From assembly GCA_949840885.1 (NCBI GenBank), contig CATKYJ010000005.1, positions 1 through 64,000 of the forward strand: a DNA stretch of 64,000 bases, read 5' to 3'. Position 1 is the stretch's first letter; each line of letters opens with the position of its first letter. Below, one piece after another: positions 42,077 through 51,611 of this stretch. Source of the DNA: an uncultured Acetatifactor sp. Lineage in GTDB: Bacteria > Bacillota > Clostridia > Lachnospirales > Lachnospiraceae. Both the position numbers and the translations under genes were made by a program. The notes under the pieces were generated by a model, which had not been told where the DNA came from, made no database searches, and worked only from the letters and a program-made list of their open reading frames with translations.

Positions 42077-43838
42077 TTAGAAATCGGAATCCGTCAGACC
42101 ATAATACGTCTTCAGTCCTGTCTTCAAATTCTCCTGGGCTTCTGTCAGTCTCTCCTTGGACTTTGCGTTCCAGTCAGGCAGATTTGCCTTGATGGTGTCA
42201 AGCCAGCTGGGATCGTTCTCGCCCACGCCGGAGATTTCGCTGTTGGTCATATTGTTCCACTCATTCAGGCAGTTCAGCTCGGAGCCGTCCACCATGATCT
42301 TGATGGGATAGCACTTGTCGGAGAAGTCATAGATGGCGCCCTCCTCCCACAGCTGCAGGACATACTGGAAGCCGGGCATCAGTTCCTTGTCCGCGAACCG
42401 TTCATGACCGCCGCCGTTGTACCAGATATCCATCTGTTTGTCGAATTCCTCCCCGGTTACCAGAGGGAAAGAGTCGTTTATGGCATACTTCATAGTACCG
42501 TTGTCATTGTACATCTGATCGGCTCTCGCCTGCATGGCATCCGTGGAGCCGCACCAGTAGGAGCCGAAAGCATAGGCCAGATCCATCTTTGCTTTCTCCT
42601 CGTCGCTCAGGGCGGGGTCTCCGTCATCCATGGCATAGTTGTGCAGAGCCATAGGGTCGATTACGATACCCACATTGTTTCCGCGGTAATCCGTGGAAGG
42701 TCTCGGATAGATGTCCCAGTCGGCGGACTGGATCGCGTTCTCAGGCCATGTGCCGTCCTCGTTCTGTCCCAGAGCCGCGGAGTTGAAGAACCAGGGATCT
42801 CCCGCATTGGTAAGCACATAGTTCTTGCAGAAGAACTTATAGCTCCACCAGCCGCCGTCCTCCATGATCGCGTCGTCGATGGCGCCCTCATTGTACTTCG
42901 CCCACACCTCGGCTGAGGACCACTTGGGAATGTAATCCAGCAGGCTCATAACCTGGTCGGAGGTAAGATCGAACTCCGTGCCCTCTTTCAGCGCCGCGTT
43001 CACGGTATCCGTGCCGGTGCCGATGAACTTGGTGGAAGAGTCGCCGTAGATCAGCCCCCAGAAAGTGGTATTGTCAGCGGAAGTGACAAAATCCGTATAT
43101 TCGTCGATGGACCAGTCGGCGTCGGGTGTGTCAATGTTGTTCACCTCAGCCAGCTCCTTATTCACATACACGCCCCAGGGGAGCAGGTACTGCGGCAGTC
43201 CTGCCTGTACGCCGTAGTAGTTCATCATGCCCATGATGGAGCTGTTGAAAGACTGATACAGGGGATCGTCCGCATACACGGATATATCCGCCACCATTCC
43301 CTCCGCCACATCCTGGGGAAGCGCCAGGGAGCAGTAGATATCCGGATATTTTCCATGCTCTGCCTTGAAGTTCTCCATCTCCTGATCCCAGGAAGTGTCA
43401 TTGCCGTTTCCGTCGCCCGACTTTGCGTACAGATTGATCTTTACATTGGGATACATCTCGTTGAACTTCTTTGCCATGGCGTAGATCATGGCCACATTAC
43501 CGCTGGTCAGGTCCTCTTTCTCGTCGGCGTCCCAGTGCCCCATGTCCGTGTGGTAGACGCTGTCTCCCGACCATGTCATAATGTCGATTTCACCGCTCAC
43601 TTCAGGGTCCAGCGTCATGTAGAAAGGGGTGGCTGCGGCTTCCCCGCCGGCATTGTCCGCGTCGCTTTCCTCGCCTCCCGCGTCGCCGTTGTCGCCCTCT
43701 GCGCTACTCTCCTGTTCTACCCCCCCCGGACTCACCGGAAGCGCCGGACTGGTCTCCTCCGCTGTTGCCGCAGCCTGCAAGCAGACCTGCAGTCATAGAT
43801 GCCGCAAGCAGCAATCCTAAAACTTTCTTTGCTTTCAT
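42077..43838 (-). pseudogene. Extracellular solute-binding lipoprotein with a poly-G frameshift
   Basis: ATG 43838, preceded by GGAGG, opens a lipoprotein signal (KKVLGLLLAASMTAGLLAGCG) that runs into a stop shortly after an 8-G run at 43720-43727. The mature domain continues in another frame to 42077 (GEIDIMTWSGDSVYHTD, AMAKKFNEMYPNVKINLYAKSGDG, PDIYCSLALPQDVAEGMV). Removing one G restores a single frame GESGGVEQESSAE. The coding part is otherwise intact at about 590 residues. The gene is therefore either phase-variable by slippage, recently inactivated, or a sequencing error. It would be the normal-sized binding protein of the importer. Confidence 0.85.
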
Positions 43839-43963
43839 AAATATCCTCCATTTCTATTGATAACAGGCCGCTGCTTCTCCGCGCTTTTCGCAGGGCAGAT
43901 CTTTACTTAGCCTGTAACAATCCCCTTTTTTCCTATTTTGTTCCGTCGTTCCGTCGCTCCGCC

Positions 43964-45883
43964 TCATTCCGCCCGGGGCCACTGGGTCAGAATCGCCCTG
44001 GCGCCTCCGGTCATAACCGCGTCTCCGTCCTCATTTACGATATGGCTTATACCCGGATTTCCCGTGATCATCACCGTGCAGATATTGTGCACGCGGATCT
44101 CCTCCGCGTCGCCCGGCGCCTCCATGGCGCTGTGCAGTTCCACCTCCGCGTCCCGGTTATAGAGATAGATTCCGATTCCCCAGGATTCATGCTTCTTCAC
44201 TCCGTCCGCAATCTTAATGGATGCAAAGCCGTTGACATTTCCGTCATGGCTCCTCCAGCTCTCCTGGTCGGGTACGTCATAGGGAATCTCGCACTGATAG
44301 AAGATGATCTTCCCGTTTTCCCCCTCCCAGACAGTCTGATACTCCTGGAAATGCTCCACCATCAGCGAGTAGATTGTGACATTGTCCCCCGCCACCAGGA
44401 TGCCGTTGGCGGCGCGGTTTTTCTCCCAGCTTACACCCGAACCGTGGTCTGCTCTCCACACCCAGAAGTTGTCTCCGATGATATTGTCCTGGTACAGCTT
44501 CACACAGCATGTTACATCCGTGTTGTACTCCTTTGCGCCTCCCACCCGGAAAAACAGGTCCGCAAGAAGCGTTTTGGGTTCGTCCCCACGGTCCTCATAT
44601 TCCGCCGCAGCGTCTTCGGCTTCGCCTTTCTCTCTCCCCACGGCCAGCAGATATTCCGCCGCTTTCGGTCCTGCGTCGAAGAGAATTCCCGCCAGAGTCA
44701 CTTTCGCCTCCTGAGCCACCTCCATGCAGGCATTGCCCTCCATAGACCGCAATGTGGCCAGGCCGCTTCCCAGCACGATGGTCCCGTCCTGCTCCACCAG
44801 AATCGGCTCCGTAAGCTGATACACCCCGGGGGTAAGGAACAGATGCTTTCCTGACCGGAGCGCCTCATTTATGGTCTCCGCCGTATCCGCAAAGGGCTTC
44901 GCTATGTAAAACGCTTCTATGGGAAGAAACTCCCCGGGCTCCCAATCCACACCCACTGCCTCTGTCCTGGTCCCGGGCACGTATACACCGAACCCTCTCT
45001 CCTCATCGTATGTCAGATAGGGCTTCTCCCTGATCTCCTCCACCACCGGCACATCCGTGTAGGCATGTTCCGGCCAGGTACCCTCCGGACTCTTTCCCTC
45101 CTGGATCCCTGCAAACACAATGTTCCAGTTTTCACCCATCCAGGTGCTCCAGTCACAGTTTCTGGAGAGCCACTGCTGCTGGCTGCCCGAGTTCACCGCC
45201 AGCTCCACCTTGCTGTTGGCAAGGAAGCCGCCGCTGGCCCAGCCGTAGCTGTCGTGAAGATACATGGTCCTCCCCAGATGGACCCGCCGCATAAAAGTCG
45301 CTTGGGAAACCGCCCAGGTCACATAATCTCTGGCGGATAAGTTCTCCACCCCTCTCCAGAAATTACATGTGGCGTTGTGATTCTTGTTGTCTCCCAGCCA
45401 TCTGGCATCGCTGCCCACCGTGTAAAGAGACACATCGTCCGGCATGGCGCCCAGACCTGCCACCTGGGTGTAAAACCCTACCTTGGGCCGAATGCTGTCG
45501 TCGTACACCCCGGGCAGAAAGTATAAGGCATACCTGGCGTCCCCGAACTGATTCGTCTCCTGTCTTCCCCAGATCTGCGCCAGTTCCTGCGACACTGCCT
45601 CCGGATCGTCCTCCGGGGAAAAGAACCACACATTCTCGCCGAAGCTGTCAATATGATACTTTTCTCTCCCCGGAAGAACCCCTTCCCCCGAGATCGCGCT
45701 ATTCTCTGAAATCTTCTCCATATCCGTCTTCCCGCTTTCTTGTGTCTGTTCCTCCGGCTGCCCGCCTGTCCGCGCGGTCTCCTGCTCCGATTCCCCGGCG
45801 CCGGATTCCCCGCAGCCGCACAGACATAATCCCCCTGCCAATATCGCGGTCACTGCCGCGATACAGCATTTCTTCTTTCTCAT
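43964..45883 (-). CDS. Right-handed beta-helix lipoprotein
   Basis: This protein is about 639 residues with a lipoprotein signal (MRKKKCCIAAVTAILAGG, lipobox LCGC) and an acidic linker. The large domain is rich in repeated short strands, such as FLTPGVYQLTEPILVEQDGTIVLGSG, LFFRVGG and NGILVAGDNVTIYSLMVEHFQ, typical of parallel beta-helix proteins (pectate lyase and GH55-like folds). ATG 45883 has GGGGGA before it; a longer frame to 45946 has no SD. It may be a polysaccharide lyase or hydrolase, but I cannot name catalytic residues. It sits between the DUF4886 and binding-protein genes. Confidence 0.8.
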   Translation of the reverse strand: MRKKKCCIAAVTAILAGGLCLCGCGESGAGESEQETARTGGQPEEQTQESGKTDMEKISENSAISGEGVLPGREKYHIDSFGENVWFFSPEDDPEAVSQELAQIWGRQETNQFGDARYALYFLPGVYDDSIRPKVGFYTQVAGLGAMPDDVSLYTVGSDARWLGDNKNHNATCNFWRGVENLSARDYVTWAVSQATFMRRVHLGRTMYLHDSYGWASGGFLANSKVELAVNSGSQQQWLSRNCDWSTWMGENWNIVFAGIQEGKSPEGTWPEHAYTDVPVVEEIREKPYLTYDEERGFGVYVPGTRTEAVGVDWEPGEFLPIEAFYIAKPFADTAETINEALRSGKHLFLTPGVYQLTEPILVEQDGTIVLGSGLATLRSMEGNACMEVAQEAKVTLAGILFDAGPKAAEYLLAVGREKGEAEDAAAEYEDRGDEPKTLLADLFFRVGGAKEYNTDVTCCVKLYQDNIIGDNFWVWRADHGSGVSWEKNRAANGILVAGDNVTIYSLMVEHFQEYQTVWEGENGKIIFYQCEIPYDVPDQESWRSHDGNVNGFASIKIADGVKKHESWGIGIYLYNRDAEVELHSAMEAPGDAEEIRVHNICTVMITGNPGISHIVNEDGDAVMTGGARAILTQWPRAE

Positions 45884-46016
45884 ATCCGTCCCCCTTTGCC
45901 CTGCCGGGCAGCCTCCCGGCGGATGTTGCCGCAGAGACTCTCGCATACGCTGCGCTTATCTCTGCCGCAGACGCTTTCCCCGCGCAATGCGCCGGGTGTC
46001 ATTCCCCTGCGGCATC

Positions 46017-46784
46017 CTACAGCGCTCCCGGCACTGCCTCCTGCGCCACAAGCCGGATCAGTTCCAGCACTTCGGGCTTCGCCGCTTCTCCCGCCGCATT
46101 CTCCGCCTCCGGAACGTAGCCGTTATCTCTCAGGCTGTTCCCCGTCATGGCTCTGTACCACGCAGCCGCAAGCGCATATCTTCCGTATAGATAGCTCATA
46201 TGGAAGCCGTCCCTGCACAGCGACATGCCGCCCGCCTCATACTGGAACGGCTCTCTCGCCCGCAGCGTCTGAATCATATCCCCGCAGGGAATCAGAGGAA
46301 GTCCCACCCGGCCAGCCGCCTCTTTATAGGCGCGGCTCAGGCGCTCGTACATCTCTCTCTGATCATTGCGGTACCTGACAAATTTGCTGTGGGTGCTGTC
46401 CGTCTCATAAGCCCATGTCTCCTGCAGGAGAACCCTTGCCCCCGGACACCGCTCCCGCAGATACCCGGCCATACTGCTCAGAAAAGGCTCGTAGGTGTCC
46501 GGCCAGCCGCTGTCATGGCTTGCCTGCTGGGTCACGATAAAGTCCCACTTTTCTTCTCTCAGCGCTTCGTCCACGGACACATACCGCTCCTGAGACTGTC
46601 CGTTGAGCTCATACAGATATTCCGCCGCGTCCGTGCATATGTTATGCCAGTGCTGTTCCAGACTGCAGCCCCCTATATATAAATTGACTACTTTCATTGC
46701 CACATTGTCCGACGCTGCCATCTGATGCAGAAAATGCGTGGCATCCTGGGAAAAGCTGTTTCCAATGGCCAAAACACAAATCAT
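46017..46784 (-). CDS. DUF4886 SGNH-like protein
   Basis: This 255-residue protein begins with ICVLAIGNSFSQDATHFLHQMA, holding the Ser of the SGNH block I. Residues near 193 read CRDGFHMSYLYGRYALAAAW, with the Asp/His pair of block V. I recognise DUF4886, a group resembling SGNH esterases that may remove acyl groups from glycans. No signal peptide is visible, so it is probably cytosolic. It is the first gene after the operator-flanked promoter at 46857-46918. Confidence 0.85.
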   Translation of the reverse strand: MICVLAIGNSFSQDATHFLHQMAASDNVAMKVVNLYIGGCSLEQHWHNICTDAAEYLYELNGQSQERYVSVDEALREEKWDFIVTQQASHDSGWPDTYEPFLSSMAGYLRERCPGARVLLQETWAYETDSTHSKFVRYRNDQREMYERLSRAYKEAAGRVGLPLIPCGDMIQTLRAREPFQYEAGGMSLCRDGFHMSYLYGRYALAAAWYRAMTGNSLRDNGYVPEAENAAGEAAKPEVLELIRLVAQEAVPGAL

Positions 46785-46856
46785 CTCATCCCTCCATGCA
46801 GCCGCAGGTTCACATCCGTCTCCGCAGCTGCCATATGTAAATTCTGCCGTTTCAGA

Positions 46857-46918
46857 AAAACGTTTTACTTGTTTTTAATTATGACTCTTATCCTGTATAA
46901 TGTCAAGAAAAACGTTTT
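46857..46918 (-). promoter_or_regulatory. Strong promoter flanked by two LacI-type operators
   Basis: On the minus strand TTGACA (46906-46901) is 17 bases from CATAAT (46883-46878). The palindrome AAAACGTTTT occurs just upstream of the -35 box (46918-46909) and again near the transcription start (46866-46857). The same palindrome is found beside the GH16 promoter at 51425-51434. The LacI regulator encoded at 47065 is the obvious candidate to bind it. Confidence 0.85.
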
Positions 46919-46995
46919 GTTTTTTCGATATTTTGTAGTATTCGACAAAAACAGTCCTGCCGTTTTGTAATCTTTTACCAAATAAAGAGCATAAT

Positions 46996-47028
46996 AATAC
47001 CCTGCGCGGCTGACTGCAGCAGGGTATT
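46996..47028 (-). terminator. Terminator-like hairpin after the LacI regulator gene
   Basis: AATACCCTGC and GCAGGGTATT form a 10-bp stem about 40 bases past the regulator's stop. The T run is weak. Confidence 0.6.
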
Positions 47029-47064
47029 GATCTCTCGACCGCGGTATTTTCCGCTTGTTTTCGC

Positions 47065-48054
47065 TTATTTCCGCCGGCAGGAGCTCCTCTCAATGATCTC
47101 TCCGGCGATCCTGTGTATTTCTCCTTTTTTACTGCCCCGGAGCAGTCCCACAAGCTCCCTGATGGCCAGGGTTCCCTGTTCGGTGATATGCGTCCGGATC
47201 GTGGTCAGGGCGGGGGAATACCACTGGCTCAGTTCCACATCGTCACAGCCTAAGACGCTGATATCCTCCGGCACGGAATGCTCAGCCTCCCGGAGCGCTT
47301 TGATGCACCCGAAAGCGCTGTCGTCATTGGCCGCAAAAACCGCATCCGGCAAAGGCAACCCTCTCTGCAGAAATGCCTTGGTCTCCCGGTAGGCCACCCA
47401 TCTGTCAAACCAGCAGTTGAGAATATATTCTTCCGCCACCGGGCAGTTCTTTTCCCGCATATAGTCCTCAAAGCCGATCTGGCGCATCTTGCCGTCATAG
47501 GTAAAGTCCACGCCCTTGAGCACCAGTATTCTCCGGTGTCCCAGGTTATAGAGGTATTCCGCGGCCATCCTGCCGCTCTCATAGGAGGCGAACAGCACGC
47601 TGGAAATGTGGTCTCCCCGGCTCTCGCGGTCCAAATAGACCATGGGAAACTCTGTGTTCTCCAGATACTTTTCCTGCTCCTCATGCAGTCCGCTGTGCAG
47701 GATCACGGCTCCGTCCGTGCGCTTTCCCATCAGAAGCCTCATCAGGTTCTCCCCGCTGTCAAAGATGAAGATCTCCATCCCGTAGCCGTGAGCCTTGCAT
47801 TCCCCGTACATGGCGTCCACCAGCACTCCGTAGTATCCCGAAATGGAAGAGGTAAAAAAGCCCAGCATCCCTGTCTCCGCAGCTTTCAGATTCTGGCCGT
47901 TCCAATCCGGAATATACTGCATGGTTTTCGCCAGCTCCACGATTCTGTCTCTGGTCTCCTGTCTCAGAACCCCCTGCCCCGAAAGAGCATGGGAAACGGT
48001 AGTGATGGAAACCCCTGCCTCTCTTGCCACATCCTTAATCGTTACTCTCTTCAT
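47065..48054 (-). CDS. LacI family transcriptional regulator
   Basis: The protein is about 329 residues. The N-terminal helix-turn-helix and hinge read VTIKDVAREAGVSITTVSHALSGQGVLRQETRDRI. The sugar-binding periplasmic-like domain follows (MLGFFTSSISGYYGVLVDAM, FPMVYLDRESRGDHISSVLFASYESGRMAAEYLYNLGHRRI, DAVFAANDDSAFGCIKAL). GGGGGAGAG is just before ATG 48054; the ten preceding codons in frame have no such support. It lies downstream of the three glucanase genes on the same strand. Two promoters nearby share the AAAACGTTTT palindrome, so it probably represses both the glucanase and the importer genes. Confidence 0.92.
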   Translation of the reverse strand: MKRVTIKDVAREAGVSITTVSHALSGQGVLRQETRDRIVELAKTMQYIPDWNGQNLKAAETGMLGFFTSSISGYYGVLVDAMYGECKAHGYGMEIFIFDSGENLMRLLMGKRTDGAVILHSGLHEEQEKYLENTEFPMVYLDRESRGDHISSVLFASYESGRMAAEYLYNLGHRRILVLKGVDFTYDGKMRQIGFEDYMREKNCPVAEEYILNCWFDRWVAYRETKAFLQRGLPLPDAVFAANDDSAFGCIKALREAEHSVPEDISVLGCDDVELSQWYSPALTTIRTHITEQGTLAIRELVGLLRGSKKGEIHRIAGEIIERSSCRRK

Positions 48055-48202
48055 GCTCTCCCCCACAATGCCGCACCGCGTCAAAATTCCAATCAGAAAC
48101 GTCTAACTTCTCCATACCCATTTCCTGTCGGAGCGAAAGCTCCGGACTCTTTCCGCCTCTCTGTGTATTTTCCGGACCGCTGCATGCACCCGCACCGATA
48201 CC

Positions 48203-49417
48203 CTATTGACCCGCATACTGCTCTATCTGTCTGTACACCGCCAGCTTTTTCGCAAAATGTTCGGTCCGTATGGGGTCTCCCCATTTCCTGAGTATCTCCT
48301 CATAGGAGTCGTTTTCGCAGTCCGCTATCTCCGGCTTTCCGAAATACCAGAAGAAATCTCCCACATCCCGGTTGGTTCCCTTGTAAGTCCATGTGGTCCA
48401 GCTGATTCCGTACTCATTGCAGATGCCCAGGCCGTGCATGTTCTGGAATTCCCCCACATAGGCGGCCACATTGTACCGCTTGGCCGTGGCTGCCAGCTCA
48501 GCCGCCAGCTGCCGGAACATATCGTCCCCGTCGTACAGATGCAGCTGGTACATCATGTTGGTCCAGCCCTTGGTCTCCGGGTCCGGCAGATTCGATATCC
48601 TCCAGATCCCTTCCACCGTGATGATATGCTCCTGATCCACTTCCCGGATGGCCTTGATCATCCTGTCATAGACATAATTGCTCAGACGCCAGGACTCGCT
48701 GTCCCAGGGGTCATAGCTGTTTTCCCCTTCATATCCCCCATTGTTCTGAGGCTCATTCATGATATCGTACGCCGCCACCGCAGCGCAGTCCTTATATCGT
48801 TTTGCGATGGCCACCCACAGCTTCTCCATGGTGTCCTGACACTGCTCGTCCGTGTACAGCCTGTTCTCGCACAATGTCCCGCAGCAGTGATCCATGCTCT
48901 GTCCGCCGGGACAGCCGTGCATATCCAGGATCACGTACATCCCGTTTCGCTCTGCCTGATCGATCACCCAGTCCAGACGCCGAAAGCCCGGATTTTCATC
49001 CGGATCCTCGGCGATCCATGTGCCCTGCTCGTCTTTCATGAAATTTCTGTACCAGAAAGGCACTCTCACCACATTGCAGCCCAGACCTGCGATTATTTCA
49101 ATGTCCTCCTCCGTGATCCAGTTGTCCTGGTAAGCGTCCAGCAGCGTCCGCACCTCTTCCTCGCTGAACCGGCTCTCCAGCAGATTCAGGGTGTCCAGGT
49201 TGGCCCAGGCCCTGTCCTCCCCGTTCACGGGACACATCCAGCTCTCCTGGATAAGCCACCCTCCCAGGTTCACCCCCCGGAGGATTACCTCTTCCCCGTT
49301 GTGATCCACGATCTTTCCCTCTTCCACACGCAGCGGCCTCCTGTCCCCGCCCGCTGCGCAGCCGCAAAGCAATACTGCCATAATGATCAGCACTCCTGTC
49401 AATCCGATTCTCTTCAT
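48203..49417 (-). CDS. GH5 family lipoprotein, exo-beta-1,3-glucanase-like
   Basis: This protein is about 404 residues. Signal and lipobox (IGLTGVLIIMAVLLCGCAAGG) are followed by LRGVNLGGWLIQESWMCP, the hallmark start of GH5_9-type exo-1,3-glucanases. The acid/base Glu is in YDIMNEPQ and the nucleophile Glu in AYVGEFQN. The Arg/Asn/His residues usual in clan GH-A are visible (VVRVPFWYRNF, DMHGCPGGQ). ATG 49417 is the first Met before the signal; its SD is weak. Probably surface-attached and trimming beta-1,3-glucan oligosaccharides for uptake. Confidence 0.88.
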   Translation of the reverse strand: MKRIGLTGVLIIMAVLLCGCAAGGDRRPLRVEEGKIVDHNGEEVILRGVNLGGWLIQESWMCPVNGEDRAWANLDTLNLLESRFSEEEVRTLLDAYQDNWITEEDIEIIAGLGCNVVRVPFWYRNFMKDEQGTWIAEDPDENPGFRRLDWVIDQAERNGMYVILDMHGCPGGQSMDHCCGTLCENRLYTDEQCQDTMEKLWVAIAKRYKDCAAVAAYDIMNEPQNNGGYEGENSYDPWDSESWRLSNYVYDRMIKAIREVDQEHIITVEGIWRISNLPDPETKGWTNMMYQLHLYDGDDMFRQLAAELAATAKRYNVAAYVGEFQNMHGLGICNEYGISWTTWTYKGTNRDVGDFFWYFGKPEIADCENDSYEEILRKWGDPIRTEHFAKKLAVYRQIEQYAGQ

Positions 49418-49446
49418 AGGACTTCTTATCCCGTCCTTCCCCGGCT

Positions 49447-50199
49447 TCACTTCTTCTGATAACTTCTCACGTAATCTACTTCCATCCTGTAGGGCAGTTC
49501 CTCCTCCGCCACCGGACCTCCCATGAAGCCTCCCACGGCAATGTTGAGAATCATGTAAAAGGGCTGGTCGTAGGGCCATGCCTGCTCCGTACTGTCCTCC
49601 GGATCATCCGTCCTGCAGTATTTGCAGACGCTCTCGCCGTCAAAGAAATACTCAATATAATCCGGCGTCCACTCCATGCCGTATACATGGAACCCGTCGC
49701 ACACTCCCTCCCGGTATACGCTGGTGGAATACTGCCTGGTATCCTTTCTTGTGTGATTGTGCTTCTGGGAGTGGAGGCTGTATACCACGGTATTTTTGTG
49801 GACTACCGTGTGCTCCATCATATCTATCTCCCCGCACAGCGGCCAGGGCGTGCCCTTTTTGATGGAATCCGCCAGAAACCAGAATGCAGGCCAGGAGCCC
49901 TTTCCCCCCGGCAGCTTCGCCCGGATCTCAAAATATCCGTACTTCCAGGACTGCCGCTCAAAGGTAGTCAGTCTGGCGGAGGTGTATTCCCTCTCCCCGT
50001 CCTGCTCTTTCAGCGCCTGAATGGTCAGCTTTCCGTCTCTGACAAACACGTTGCCCGGCCTGTCGGTGTAGGCCTGAAGCTCACGGTTGGCCCATTGATG
50101 ATTGCCTAGGTCATAATTCCACCTGGCGGGATCCGGCGCTCCCTCATAGTCAAATTCATCCCCCCATACCAGTTTGTACTCATTCATTCTCTCAAACAT
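49447..50199 (-). CDS. GH16 family beta-glucanase without signal peptide
   Basis: This 250-residue protein is a compact laminarinase-type GH16: LVWGDEFDYEGAPDPARWNYD, WANRELQAYTDRPGN, and the catalytic CGEIDMMEH with the two Glu and middle Asp. GGWVG-type closing strands follow (LNIAVGGFMGGPV, MEVDYVRSYQ). GAGGAGG fixes ATG 50199. Unlike its neighbour it has no signal peptide, so it may act on imported oligosaccharides in the cytosol. It lies 30 bases before the GH5 start and downstream of the secreted GH16. Confidence 0.9.
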   Translation of the reverse strand: MFERMNEYKLVWGDEFDYEGAPDPARWNYDLGNHQWANRELQAYTDRPGNVFVRDGKLTIQALKEQDGEREYTSARLTTFERQSWKYGYFEIRAKLPGGKGSWPAFWFLADSIKKGTPWPLCGEIDMMEHTVVHKNTVVYSLHSQKHNHTRKDTRQYSTSVYREGVCDGFHVYGMEWTPDYIEYFFDGESVCKYCRTDDPEDSTEQAWPYDQPFYMILNIAVGGFMGGPVAEEELPYRMEVDYVRSYQKK

Positions 50200-50318
50200 A
50201 CTTCCTCCTCTGTGGTCGCTTCGCGATAAGCACTTGTCTTTTCTACGGCCGCCCGGCCTTTTGCGGTCATGGGCAGGCCCTCTTTTCGTTTGCCCCCGGC
50301 CAGGTGCCGCAGCAACGT

Positions 50319-51326
50319 TTAGGGGGCGTCTTCTCCGATCAGCTCTACGATCTCCGGGCTTTGGTAGACACGCACATAGTCAATGTAATATTCCACCGGG
50401 AAATAGGAATCGTCCGTGCCCTTTGCACCTCCCCAGTTGCCGCCGAATGCCAGATTCAGCAGAATGTGCATTCTCCTGTCAAAGGGCCACAGCTCATAGG
50501 AGGGCGTCTCGGAGAACTTCAGCGGATCATAGGTATACCGCTCCATACCGTCCGCGCTGAAGATCAGCTTGTCCGGCAGCCATTCCACCGCATACACGTG
50601 AAAATCATCGCTGACTCCCTCCAGGTGATAGCTCACGCCCCTGGACTTTCCCCCGTTGAATTTCTGATTGTGTACGGACTGTACGATCACGTCCTGGTCA
50701 TACCCCACATGCTCCATGATATCGATTTCTCCGGAAGCCGGCCACTGGCCGTATTCCCAGTCCGTAGGCAGCAGCCAGGCCGCGGGCCAGGTGCCCAGCC
50801 CCGAGGGCAGCTTGGCGCGGATCTCGATCTTGCCGTAGAGCCAGTCCCCCTTTTCCCGGGTTACCAGCCTGGCAGAGGTATAATCCCGTGTGCCCGCAGT
50901 CTCTTTTCTGGCTTCGATCACAAGGCAGCCGTCTTTGACCACGGCATTGTCGCCCTCCGTGTAGTACTGCAGCTCATTGTTCCCCCAGCCGCTGCCGCCC
51001 ACGTCGTATCCCCATTTGTCAGGGTCCGGGGCTCCCTCATAGTCGAACTCATCCGCCCAGACCAGCTCCCAGGTCAGGTCTTCCCTCGTATACTCGTACC
51101 CGAAAGTATCCCGGCCCTCCCCCGGGGTCTCTGTCTGTGACGGCTGCGCCTCCCCGCTCTCTGCCTCGGGCAGTTCTTCCTCCCGCTCCCCGTCCTTTGG
51201 GTCCGCCTCTCCGGTCTGTTCCGCCTCCGCCCTCTGCCTTTCCGCGTCTTCCGCCCCTGTGCCGCAGGCGCTGAGGTTCACGGCGAGAGCTCCCGCCAGC
51301 AAAACCCTCCAATACTTTCCGCCCAT
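50319..51326 (-). CDS. GH16 family endo-beta-1,3-glucanase lipoprotein
   Basis: This 335-residue protein has a lipoprotein signal (YWRVLLAGALAVNLSACG) and a Glu/Pro-rich acidic linker to about residue 85. A laminarinase-type GH16 domain follows: LVWADEFDYEGAPDPDKWGYD, WGNNELQYYTEGDN, catalytic SGEIDIMEHVGYD and YYIDYVRVYQ at the end. It is the first gene behind a consensus promoter with an AAAACGTTTT operator. It should cut beta-1,3 or mixed-linked glucan at the cell surface. Confidence 0.93.
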   Translation of the reverse strand: MGGKYWRVLLAGALAVNLSACGTGAEDAERQRAEAEQTGEADPKDGEREEELPEAESGEAQPSQTETPGEGRDTFGYEYTREDLTWELVWADEFDYEGAPDPDKWGYDVGGSGWGNNELQYYTEGDNAVVKDGCLVIEARKETAGTRDYTSARLVTREKGDWLYGKIEIRAKLPSGLGTWPAAWLLPTDWEYGQWPASGEIDIMEHVGYDQDVIVQSVHNQKFNGGKSRGVSYHLEGVSDDFHVYAVEWLPDKLIFSADGMERYTYDPLKFSETPSYELWPFDRRMHILLNLAFGGNWGGAKGTDDSYFPVEYYIDYVRVYQSPEIVELIGEDAP

Positions 51327-51424
51327 CCGCTTATGCCTCCTGTCCAGAACGTCTTCTCCGCCGGATTGTCCCAGGCGAAACCCCGGCCCCGCACCCTGTC
51401 CTCACAGCGGACTCTCGGGTCAGA

Positions 51425-51473
51425 AAAACGTTTTCTCTATTTCCATCATATATGGTATCACCCATTCTGTCAA
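51425..51473 (-). promoter_or_regulatory. GH16 operon promoter with LacI-type operator
   Basis: On the minus strand TTGACA (51473-51468), 17 bases, TATGAT (51450-51445), then AAAACGTTTT (51434-51425) near the start of transcription. The layout copies the downstream half of the promoter at 46857-46918. Confidence 0.85.
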
Positions 51474-51516
51474 CACCTGGCACAGCTCTCTTTTTTGGGC
51501 ATCCTGTTTTTGTTAC

Positions 51517-51550
51517 AGTTCGCGGGCAGTTCCGCGAGGTGTTTTCGTGC
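51517..51550 (+). repeat. Dispersed repeat copy
   Basis: AGTTCGCGGGCAGTTCC followed by GTGTTTTCGTGC matches the copy at 15804-15836. A partial inverted copy lies at 51609-51625. Confidence 0.45.
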
Positions 51551-51611
51551 ATATTATGTACGAACAATCCTTTCCAATCGTTTCGATTGCTTTGACGGTT
51601 TCCGACACGGA

